This document shows, one piece after another, positions 1 through 6,162 of a DNA stretch of 18,431 bases (the stretch's first letter is position 1; each line of letters opens with the position of its first letter). The position numbers and the translations under genes are program-made. Source of the stretch: Faecalibacterium sp. UBA1771 (GTDB taxonomy: Bacteria > Bacillota > Clostridia > Oscillospirales > Ruminococcaceae); assembly GCA_002315315.1 (NCBI GenBank), contig DCGT01000042.1, positions 1-18,431 of the forward strand. The letters are read 5' to 3'. The notes below the pieces were generated by a model. The model was given only the letters and a program-made list of their open reading frames with translations, ran no database searches and was not told the DNA's origin.

Positions 1-550
1 TGGGCTGCTTGGGCTTTTCCTCAAATTCTTCGATAAAGCCGTCGGAGTTCACGTTCATTATGCCGAAACGGGATGCCTCGTCGATAGGCACCTCCAAAAC
101 GGCTATTGTGCAGGCGGCATTTTTTTTGATATGCTCGTTTATCATTTCGGAATAATCCATTTTATATATATGGTCGCCCGAAAGAATTACCGTATATTTC
201 GGGTCGTATCGCTCGATAAACCCCAAATTTTGGTAAATTGCATTAGCGGTGCCGAGATACCAGTCGGAGCCGTCGGCGCGCTGGTAAGGCGGGAGAATAT
301 GAACACCGCCGTCTATGCGGTCCAAATCCCACGGTCTGCCGTCTCCGATGTAATCGTTAAGCTCGAGCGGCTGATACTGTGTCAGCACACCTACGGTGTC
401 TATGCCGGAATTTATGCAATTACTGAGAGGAAAGTCGATAATACGGTATTTCCCGCCGTAAGGCACGGCAGGCTTGGCTATTTTGCGTGTCAGCGCATAT
501 AAGCGGCTGCCCTGACCGCCCGCCAGCAGCATCGCAATGGCTTCTTTCAT
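1..550 (-). CDS. glgC: Glucose-1-phosphate adenylyltransferase (ADP-glucose pyrophosphorylase), 3' end outside window
   Basis: This enzyme makes ADP-glucose from glucose 1-phosphate and ATP, the committed step of bacterial glycogen synthesis in the cytoplasm. The first 183 residues are visible. They hold the nucleotidyltransferase signature LLAGGQGSRLYALT (residues 8-21), the KPAVPYGGKYRIIDFPLSN block (26-44), the GTANAIYQN loop (100-108) and SGDHIYKMDY (124-133), all typical of GlgC. The ATG at 550 was chosen because the family motif begins immediately after it and an AAAGGA-like ribosome site lies just upstream. It follows glgB by 127 nt on the same strand, which suggests co-transcription from the promoter upstream of glgB. 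The C-terminal beta-helix domain lies beyond the window edge. In related genomes glgD and glgA often follow, but that cannot be seen here. Confidence 0.95.
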   Translation of the reverse strand, partial: MKEAIAMLLAGGQGSRLYALTRKIAKPAVPYGGKYRIIDFPLSNCINSGIDTVGVLTQYQPLELNDYIGDGRPWDLDRIDGGVHILPPYQRADGSDWYLGTANAIYQNLGFIERYDPKYTVILSGDHIYKMDYSEMINEHIKKNAACTIAVLEVPIDEASRFGIMNVNSDGFIEEFEEKPKQP

Positions 551-677
551 TTATTTTTTCCTTTCCGTTTTCGTTGATATGGTTTTATCCGAGTCGGTCT
601 GTACCATCATCACCGCATTTGATGCTCAAAAGACGGCAATGAACGGCAGACCATGTTTTGCCTTCAAAAAAGAAATG

Positions 678-2549
678 TTATTCTTTGCGTGGCAGGCGGT
701 ATATTTTCGCTCCGAGCGGGGCGATATCAAGCACCACCGAGCTGCGCTTGCCGTGAGAGGAAATCTTTTCGGTCAACACAGTCTGATTTTTGCCGTCACC
801 GTCGGTCGAAAAAACGAGCTTAACTTTGCCGGCTCCGTCAACACCTATCCTGTAATTTTTACGTTCGACAGGTGAAAAATTGAAAACGGCAAGCAGGGAA
901 TTACCCCTGCGGTCGGTACGGGTGAAGGCATATATATTCTGCGTATTATCGTCGGCAACCGCCCATTCAAAGCCATCCCAGCTGTTTTCGATTTCCCACA
1001 AGGGGGCGTTTTCGAGGTAAAAACGATTCAGCCGTTTTGTAAAATCTCGGAAATCTCGGTGAGCGGGATAGTCGAGCAGCAGCCAATCAAGCTCCTTTTT
1101 GTAATCCCATTCTATGAACTGTGCAAATTCACCGCCCATAAACATAAGCTTTTTGCCGGGGTGGGTATACATATAGGTGAAATAGGTTTTGAGAGTTTTG
1201 AATCTGTCACCGTATTCTCCGACAGTTCTGCCTATCAGCGACCTTTTGCCGTGCACAACCTCGTCGTGCGACAGCGGCAGAATGAAATTCTCCGAAAATG
1301 CGTAAAGCATTGAAAAGGTCAGCTTGTTGTGGTTGTCCTTGCGAAAAAACGGGTCAAGCGACAGATAATCGAGTGTATCGTTCATCCACCCCATATTCCA
1401 TTTGTAGTTAAAGCCGAGACCGCCGTTCGAAACGGGACTTGTGACCAGCGGCCATGTTGTCGATTCCTCGGCTATCATCATTGCGTAGGGGTATTTGTCA
1501 AAAATCACGGTATTGAGCTGACGCAGAAATTCCACAGCGTCGATGTTTTCTCTGCCTCCGTCAAGGTTGGGAGTCCATTCGCCGGCAGGACGGTTATAGT
1601 CGAGATAGAGCATTGACGCAACAGCGTCCAAACGCAGACCGTCAATATGATATTGCTCAAACCAAAATACGGCACTGCTTATCAAAAAGCTCCTCACCTC
1701 GCCGCGCCTGTAGTCAAAAACGAGTGTGCCCCATTCCTTATGCTCGCCGTTGAGTGGGTCGGAGCTTTCGTACATATACCCGCCGTCAAATTTGGCAAGG
1801 CCGAAAGCATCCTTTGGAAAATGCGCCGGTACCCAATCGAGAATAACGCCTATTCCGTTTGCGTGCAGACGGTCAATAAGATACATAAAGTCTTCGGGTG
1901 TTCCGAAACGCGATGTCGGAGCGAAATATCCGGTACATTGGTAGCCCCACGAGCCGTCATAGGGATGCTCGGTAATAGGCAGCAGCTCGACGTGAGTGTA
2001 ACCCATATCGGAGAGATATTCGCACAAATCGTCGGCAAGTGTACGGTAGTCGAATGCGGCGCCGTCGGAAAACCTGCGCCATGAGCCTGTGTGAAGCTCG
2101 TAAATGTTGACGGGTCGGTCAAGACCGCCGGTGCGTCGGCTTTCGTAGTCGAGTGCATCTTTGCTCCAACGGTACGGCTGTAAATCGTACAGCTTTGAGC
2201 CATTGGAGGGAGCTGTTTCGTAATGGTATGCAAACGGGTCGCTTTTGAGAAGCCTCTCTCCGCTTGAGGTATAAATTATATATTTATAGGTGCAAAACGG
2301 CAGTAAATTGGGTATGAAGCAGCGAAAAATTCCGCCGCCTATATTCACCATCGGTACACCGTCGCCCCAGCCGCAAAAATCCCCCGTTACCGAAACCGCT
2401 ACAGCGGTGCCTGCCCAAACAGCGAACTCGGCGCCGTTTACGCCGTCACACACGGTAAAATGCGAGCCGAAGGTCAGATAGGAATGGCTGTTGCTGCCCT
2501 CTCGGAAAAGGTAGACTGGCAAATCGTATTGTTGTTTTCGGTCGGACAT
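678..2549 (-). CDS. glgB: 1,4-alpha-glucan branching enzyme, GH13
   Basis: This enzyme cuts alpha-1,4 glucan chains and re-attaches them as alpha-1,6 branches during glycogen synthesis. The 623-residue protein has an N-terminal beta-sandwich of CBM48 type (about 25-110), a GH13 barrel (about 140-480) and a C-terminal beta domain (about 525-620). All four GH13 conserved regions are readable: DWVPAHF (238-244), GLRLDAVAS with probable nucleophile D308, IAEEST with acid/base E361, and LSHDEV with transition-state stabiliser D429. The length fits clostridial GlgB forms that have a single N-terminal sandwich. The ATG at 2549 has an AGGAG ribosome site five bases upstream. It is the first gene of the glgB-glgC unit, with a sigma-A-like promoter at 2605-2633. 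No disruption is seen. Confidence 0.96.
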   Translation of the reverse strand: MSDRKQQYDLPVYLFREGSNSHSYLTFGSHFTVCDGVNGAEFAVWAGTAVAVSVTGDFCGWGDGVPMVNIGGGIFRCFIPNLLPFCTYKYIIYTSSGERLLKSDPFAYHYETAPSNGSKLYDLQPYRWSKDALDYESRRTGGLDRPVNIYELHTGSWRRFSDGAAFDYRTLADDLCEYLSDMGYTHVELLPITEHPYDGSWGYQCTGYFAPTSRFGTPEDFMYLIDRLHANGIGVILDWVPAHFPKDAFGLAKFDGGYMYESSDPLNGEHKEWGTLVFDYRRGEVRSFLISSAVFWFEQYHIDGLRLDAVASMLYLDYNRPAGEWTPNLDGGRENIDAVEFLRQLNTVIFDKYPYAMMIAEESTTWPLVTSPVSNGGLGFNYKWNMGWMNDTLDYLSLDPFFRKDNHNKLTFSMLYAFSENFILPLSHDEVVHGKRSLIGRTVGEYGDRFKTLKTYFTYMYTHPGKKLMFMGGEFAQFIEWDYKKELDWLLLDYPAHRDFRDFTKRLNRFYLENAPLWEIENSWDGFEWAVADDNTQNIYAFTRTDRRGNSLLAVFNFSPVERKNYRIGVDGAGKVKLVFSTDGDGKNQTVLTEKISSHGKRSSVVLDIAPLGAKIYRLPRKE

Positions 2550-2604
2550 AGTTCTCCTGCTGTACGAACTGCTTTTAAATCAATAAAAATATTCTTTCTA
2601 TTAT

Positions 2605-2633
2605 ATTTTACCAATTCTTTTTCTTTATTTCAA
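2605..2633 (-). promoter_or_regulatory. Sigma-A-like promoter of glgB-glgC
   Basis: On the minus strand there is a -35 box TTGAAA (2628-2633), a 17-bp spacer and a -10 box TAAAAT (2605-2610). This gives a leader of about 50 nt before glgB. A TATAAT hexamer directly downstream is at poor spacing (22 bp) from the same -35. Confidence 0.65.
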
Positions 2634-2696
2634 TACGGTTTGTTGTTAATGATAATAAACGATGCAGAAGTTATACGACATAATATGTGCGAAATA

Positions 2697-2732
2697 GACA
2701 AAAAAGACACCGTACATAATGTACGGTGTCTT
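2697..2732 (-). terminator. Intrinsic terminator of the AbrB-family gene
   Basis: A perfect 12-bp inverted repeat (2704-2715 with 2721-2732, loop of 5 nt) is followed on the minus strand by a run of T. It sits 18 nt after the stop codon of the AbrB-like gene and separates it from glgB. Confidence 0.88.
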
Positions 2733-2749
2733 AATAAACCCTATTTGAA

Positions 2750-2989
2750 TTACTTACCGAGTTTTTCGATGCAGTTTTTGCATACGAATTTGCCGTTGTA
2801 AGCTACCAAATCCTTGTTGCTCTGACAGAAAATACAGGAATTCTGATATTTTCTGAGGATAATCATATCCTTTTCGGTATAGATTTCCACGGCATCACGT
2901 TCCTCAATTTCGAGTTGACGGCGAAGCTCGATTGGTATAACGATTCTTCCGAGCTCATCCATCTTGCGGACAATTCCTGTTGATTTCAT
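2750..2989 (-). CDS. AbrB-family transition-state regulator with C-terminal four-cysteine knuckle
   Basis: This is a small DNA-binding regulator of the AbrB/SpoVT swapped-hairpin family. The 79-residue protein starts MKSTGIVRKMDELGRIVIP, the classic AbrB N-terminal domain (residues 1-47). It ends in a short tail with CxxC at C52/C55 and C70/C73, which looks like a zinc ribbon or knuckle. I chose the ATG at 2989 rather than an upstream in-frame ATG at 3022. AGGAGG lies eight bases before 2989, and the family domain begins at that residue. The gene has its own promoter (3141-3169), a leader of about 145 nt with a GC-rich structured island, and its own terminator. AbrB relatives control the transition to stationary phase and sporulation. 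The targets here are unknown, and metal binding is inferred only from the cysteine spacing. Confidence 0.9.
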   Translation of the reverse strand: MKSTGIVRKMDELGRIVIPIELRRQLEIEERDAVEIYTEKDMIILRKYQNSCIFCQSNKDLVAYNGKFVCKNCIEKLGK

Positions 2990-3012
2990 GCGGTTATCCT
3001 CCTGTTTATTTA

Positions 3013-3083
3013 GGCTCGCCACTCAAACACGCCGCAGGATTACAGCGGACCGGGTAACGCCGCCTGAGATGTCCTTTCGGACT
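3013..3083 (-). other. GC-rich structured island in the 5' leader of the AbrB-family gene
   Basis: The segment is strikingly GC-rich inside an AT-rich spacer. On the minus strand it can form GTCC-GAAA-GGAC (a GNRA-type tetraloop hairpin), a CCGC/GCGG hairpin with a nine-base loop, and an enclosing CTCA/TGAG pair. It matches no riboswitch class I could recall. It lies between the promoter and the ribosome site, so it would be transcribed as leader RNA. Confidence 0.45.
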
Positions 3084-3140
3084 TAATATAACAAAATCAA
3101 ATCTGTAGCACACTTTATGTTTATCTATCACCTATAATAT

Positions 3141-3169
3141 AATATAACTTCTACTAAATCAATAGACAA
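3141..3169 (-). promoter_or_regulatory. Sigma-A-like promoter of the AbrB-family gene
   Basis: The minus strand carries TTGTCT (3164-3169), a 17-bp spacer and TATATT (3141-3146). The predicted start is near 3134, leaving a leader of about 145 nt. A short TTGCC/GGCAA hairpin at 3171-3187, just upstream, may be a weak terminator for the acetyltransferase gene. Confidence 0.6.
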
Positions 3170-3238
3170 ATTGCCTTTTTTCGGCAAAAAAATACACTTT
3201 TTTACAATGTTAATATAACAATATCAATAAAAATACAA

Positions 3239-3847
3239 CTATTTTGCCATCCACAGATACCTGCAGCCGTCGCCGCCCCATACCGCCATGCCGCGATAAC
3301 CCTCGGCAAGAGAACGGGTGATAAGGTAGCTGTCGTGCAGATGAATTCTCCTGTAGTCGCTGAAAAGCGCTCTGTCGTCGGGCAGGCGGACAAGCACATA
3401 GCGTAGGTGCATATCGACAGTAAAGCGCCGTGAACACAGCGAGCGACCGTTACGGATAAGCACGGAAATTGCCCGCTGATTTGACGGAGCGACGGCACAG
3501 TATGTTTTCGCGTAGGGCAGAATATCATCGAGCAGCTTTATCACCTCACCCGCAAGACCCTGATGGCGGCAGTCGGGAGCGGTAACGAAATACAGGCTCA
3601 GCGCTTCGCCTCCGATACGGGGGTAAAAGCCCGTGTCGTCCGTCGGTGCTCCTACCCAAGCCGCCGCAGCTAAACGGCATCCCGCCGCAATTCCGATGCC
3701 TGTTTTGAAATCAATTCCGTCTGCACCTATGAAGAGTGCGCGTTCCTTTTCGTCAAGCGAACCGATAATCTCCGACAAGTCGTTTATGCCGATGCTTACC
3801 GTTTCCGCTTCTGCTGTTCTACCGTCGACAATCACGTATTTTTTCAT
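3239..3847 (-). CDS. GNAT-fold N-acetyltransferase-like protein
   Basis: This 202-residue protein looks like a cytoplasmic member of the GCN5-related acetyltransferase superfamily, which moves an acetyl group from acetyl-CoA to an amine. The visible support is the motif A-like strand-loop-helix (residues about 84-106): beta strand ALSLYFVTAPDC, then the pyrophosphate-binding loop RHQGLAG (94-100), then a helix. It is followed by CAVAPSNQRAISVLIRNG (117-134), which matches the motif B region where GNATs have an Asn and a helix. The substrate cannot be told. The N-terminal third and C-terminal 60 residues match nothing I recognise. The start at 3847 has a GGGGG stretch as a weak ribosome site. 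It is transcribed divergently from the sigma factor gene, and the space between them holds the sigma operon promoter. Confidence 0.75.
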   Translation of the reverse strand: MKKYVIVDGRTAEAETVSIGINDLSEIIGSLDEKERALFIGADGIDFKTGIGIAAGCRLAAAAWVGAPTDDTGFYPRIGGEALSLYFVTAPDCRHQGLAGEVIKLLDDILPYAKTYCAVAPSNQRAISVLIRNGRSLCSRRFTVDMHLRYVLVRLPDDRALFSDYRRIHLHDSYLITRSLAEGYRGMAVWGGDGCRYLWMAK

Positions 3848-3906
3848 AGCAGTACCCCCGTTTCTGATATTCTATTCTGCACCGTGATTTGCGGTTACAT
3901 AATTAA

Positions 3907-3935
3907 TTGTAAAGAAACGGGATAAGGGATATAAT
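3907..3935 (+). promoter_or_regulatory. Sigma-A-like promoter of the sigma/anti-sigma operon
   Basis: TTGTAA (3907-3912), a 17-bp spacer and TATAAT (3930-3935) lie on the plus strand. The predicted start near 3942 leaves an unusually long leader of about 208 nt before the sigma factor gene. I see no ECF-type autoregulatory promoter there, but its consensus in this organism is unknown. Confidence 0.6.
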
Positions 3936-4149
3936 TAGCTGTAAATTTGTGGTATTATTTCAGATATACCTATGCACAGCAAAAGGCAAAAAGCAGAAAT
4001 GCCTTTAAAGATTGTTTTTTCTGACATAAAAGATATAAACAAGTGCAGGCAAAAGATAGAAGAAGCTCAATTTTTATCGAGTATATTATTTTGCTTTTGC
4101 AACAAAAAACTTGAAATATTACACTTAATTGATGACGGGAGGACGGGAT

Positions 4150-4671
4150 ATGGATAATGCCGAGCTGGTAAGACGTTCCAAAAACGGCGATACCGACGCT
4201 TTTGCCGAGCTTTACGAGCGGGTATCGGCAAAGCTGTACCGCACCGCACTGTATCTTATAGGAGACCGTGAGGAAGCGCAGGACGCCGTGATGGACGCGG
4301 TGAGCGACGCATTTGCCTCGGTTGCAAGGCTGCGGAGTGACGAGCTTTTTGAAGCGTGGATTATGAAAATTCTGTACAACAAAGCACGCCGCCGCAGAGG
4401 TAAATATTATATAAACGCCGCATGTGAGCTTGATGAATCGACGGCGGACGGCGATGCTCCGCTCGACGAAATAGCGGATGACAATGCCGATCTGTTCAAG
4501 GCAATGTCCGAGCTTTCCGAAACCGATCGCGCAATAATAACCCTTTCGGTTTGCGGCGGTTACTCGTCCAAACAGATTTCATCTATGCTCGGTATTAATG
4601 CGAATACCGTGCGTTCAAGGCAGAGCAGAGCGCTTGCCCGTCTGCGCATACTGATGAAGGGGGAGGAATAA
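4150..4671 (+). CDS. RNA polymerase sigma factor, ECF (sigma-70 region 2/4) family
   Basis: This is an extracytoplasmic-function sigma factor that would direct RNA polymerase to a stress or envelope regulon. The 173 residues comprise only sigma region 2 (about 10-80, with the DREEAQDAVMDAVSDAF stretch matching region 2.2/2.3 and LFEAWIMKILYNKARRR matching 2.4) and sigma region 4 (about 115-167, with YSSKQISSMLGINANTVRSRQSRALARLR as the helix-turn-helix). Regions 1 and 3 are absent, as expected for the family. The ATG at 4150 was preferred to an in-frame ATG at 4129, because GGGAGG lies seven bases before 4150 and region 2 starts right after it. The next gene begins three bases after the stop, so translation is probably coupled. 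The cognate regulator is most likely that neighbour. Confidence 0.93.
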   Translation: MDNAELVRRSKNGDTDAFAELYERVSAKLYRTALYLIGDREEAQDAVMDAVSDAFASVARLRSDELFEAWIMKILYNKARRRRGKYYINAACELDESTADGDAPLDEIADDNADLFKAMSELSETDRAIITLSVCGGYSSKQISSMLGINANTVRSRQSRALARLRILMKGEE

Positions 4672-4674
4672 GGT

Positions 4675-5370
4675 ATGAACGACAAAGAATTTGAAGTAAT
4701 GCTTGCCGAAAAGATGAATTCCGTACCTCTCCCCGAATCACTCGGCAAGGAGAATATCGCGGAAATGCTGAAAAGACAATCAAAGCCGCGTTTTACGGTT
4801 GTCGGCGGCAGGGTGCGCAGAGTACTTGCGGCTGTTGCTGTGTTTGTGCTCGTGCTGACGGGTACGCTGACTGTGTCTTTTTCGGGACTGTTGCGGGGAA
4901 AAGGGAGCACGGCAGACGAAATTACTGAGAAATATGCCGAAGTATTTGAGATGCCGTCGGAAACTGCGGGAGGCTCGGAAACGGAGTGGGATTCGACATC
5001 CGATACCGAGAAAGCATTTGATTACGCCAATAAATCCGATACGGTGCATGCTTCGGAAAAAGACAGAAAAACAGTTGCGGGCATCGAGGGCGGCAGTGAC
5101 GGAAATGTTTTGTTTATCGACCGTGACGGAAATGTTATCGACAGCTTTTATTCCGAACTTGAAATCCGTGAGCTTATCTTTGCCGGCAATTCCGACATTG
5201 TTATTTTGGGTGACGAAAGCCGTACTGAGGTGTATATTTTTGACAGTTTTGCCGAGCAGACCGCTTATGTTATGCTGAACGGCGAATATCGCTCATATAG
5301 TGTCGGAAGCGTTACGATAACAGTCACGACCGACGCCGAAAGCAGGGTTATCGGTATTCCTCAAGGTTGA
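4675..5370 (+). CDS. Membrane-anchored probable anti-sigma factor
   Basis: This is a 231-residue single-pass membrane protein, with a cytoplasmic N-terminal part of about 48 residues, one hydrophobic segment (about 49-71) and an acidic, Ser/Thr/Asp-rich extracytoplasmic part. The N-terminal stretch MNDKEFEVMLAEKMNSVPLP, with a short helix before the membrane segment, resembles the cytoplasmic ends of clostridial anti-sigma-like proteins encoded next to ECF sigma factors. No zinc-binding HxxxCxxC motif is present, so it is not a ZAS-type anti-sigma factor. The external part (about 140-230) is predicted to be mostly beta strand, with repeats such as NVLFIDRDGNVIDSF. It might be a ligand sensor, but this is inference. 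The start has GGGGAGGAA just upstream. The assignment rests mainly on position and topology. Confidence 0.68.
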   Translation: MNDKEFEVMLAEKMNSVPLPESLGKENIAEMLKRQSKPRFTVVGGRVRRVLAAVAVFVLVLTGTLTVSFSGLLRGKGSTADEITEKYAEVFEMPSETAGGSETEWDSTSDTEKAFDYANKSDTVHASEKDRKTVAGIEGGSDGNVLFIDRDGNVIDSFYSELEIRELIFAGNSDIVILGDESRTEVYIFDSFAEQTAYVMLNGEYRSYSVGSVTITVTTDAESRVIGIPQG

Positions 5371-5395
5371 CCTTATCATCGAAAAAGCGTATAAT
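5367..5395 (+). promoter_or_regulatory. Sigma-A-like promoter overlapping the anti-sigma stop codon
   Basis: TTGACC (5367-5372) includes the TGA stop codon of the preceding gene and is followed by a 17-bp spacer and TATAAT (5390-5395). It would let the small exported protein downstream be expressed apart from the sigma/anti-sigma pair. Confidence 0.65.
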
Positions 5396-5427
5396 ATCGG
5401 TGAAATTATCAAAAAGGAGCGCAGACG

Positions 5428-5868
5428 GTGAAAAAGGTTTTGCTTGCAATGGTTCTTTTCGCTGCGGCGGGCTTTATTGCCTTTTGCGTAAAGGATGTTG
5501 TCGATTATTCCAATCCCGAATATGCCATTCCGCAGGTCAGCGTAAAGGCGGATATTACCGAAATTCCCATTGTAATGGGCTCGTATTACTGGAGATTTGC
5601 TTTCGGAAGTGAGATCAGAAAATCCGAACACGAGCTTTTGTCGGTTGAGTTTATGTCGACAAATTTGCTCGGCGGAGAGCATCTCAACATAACATTTTCG
5701 GTTGAGCCTAAGAATGTTTATGTCCGCCGAAGTGCGGCTTACAGCTATGTTTTCAGTACAGTAGAGACCGATTCGTTTATACCGTACGAGCGGGGCGGAT
5801 ATATCTACGACGTAACCGCGACCTTTGACAGCGGCACAATGGAGTTTTATTTCTATGTAGTGGTTTAG
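5428..5868 (+). CDS. Small exported protein of unknown function, third gene of the sigma/anti-sigma locus
   Basis: This 146-residue protein has a hydrophobic N-terminal signal peptide or anchor (residues about 3-22: KKVLLAMVLFAAAGFIAF) followed by a predicted beta-rich outer domain. A cysteine at 20 follows the hydrophobic stretch, but the residue before it is Phe, so a lipoprotein signal is doubtful. The segment IPIVMGSYYWRF (46-57) recalls the GSYxW motif of small secreted Gram-positive proteins. I remember such proteins near ECF sigma genes but cannot verify it here. Translation probably starts at a GTG (5428), since AGGAG lies eight bases before it. The gene has its own promoter at 5367-5395 and follows the anti-sigma gene by 57 nt. 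The function may be sensing or envelope protection, but this is not established. Confidence 0.75.
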   Translation: MKKVLLAMVLFAAAGFIAFCVKDVVDYSNPEYAIPQVSVKADITEIPIVMGSYYWRFAFGSEIRKSEHELLSVEFMSTNLLGGEHLNITFSVEPKNVYVRRSAAYSYVFSTVETDSFIPYERGGYIYDVTATFDSGTMEFYFYVVV

Positions 5869-5915
5869 TGTGCCGGTGTATATTCCGTTTTTTATAAAAG
5901 TTAAACAAGAAATTT

Positions 5916-5948
5916 ATCCGCCGGGATACGCAATGTGTTTCGGCGGAT
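5916..5948 (+). terminator. Inverted repeat downstream of the exported protein gene, possible terminator
   Basis: ATCCGCCG (5916-5923) and CGGCGGAT (5941-5948) form a perfect 8-bp stem with a 17-nt loop, followed by the short T-rich run TATTTAT. It is a weak terminator candidate for the sigma locus. The rest of the 294-nt spacer (5869-6162) contains no convincing gene. I could not find a good sigma-A promoter for the next gene in it. Confidence 0.45.
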
Positions 5949-6162
5949 TATTTATGTTCGGATTCCGAAACGGACGCAATAGCTTTACATTTGCTTTAGT
6001 ACAGACTGTCGGTTGTTCGCTACCGGACGAATATTTTTTGAATGTAATTATCAGAATAAACGCGCTAATTCATATTGCAAACAGCGAATTATCTGCTTTT
6101 GTCACCGTGACTTCAAAACGGCATAGACTGTTGCAGGTCATAGGCAAAGGAGGAATGACAAT

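Noticed and set aside
3013..3083. TPP riboswitch on the plus strand, from a CTGAGATG string
   Set aside because: The second conserved TPP block is absent and no plus-strand gene follows.
3972..4157. 61-residue open frame in the sigma leader
   Set aside because: No ribosome site before its start, it overlaps the sigma start, and its composition is not protein-like.
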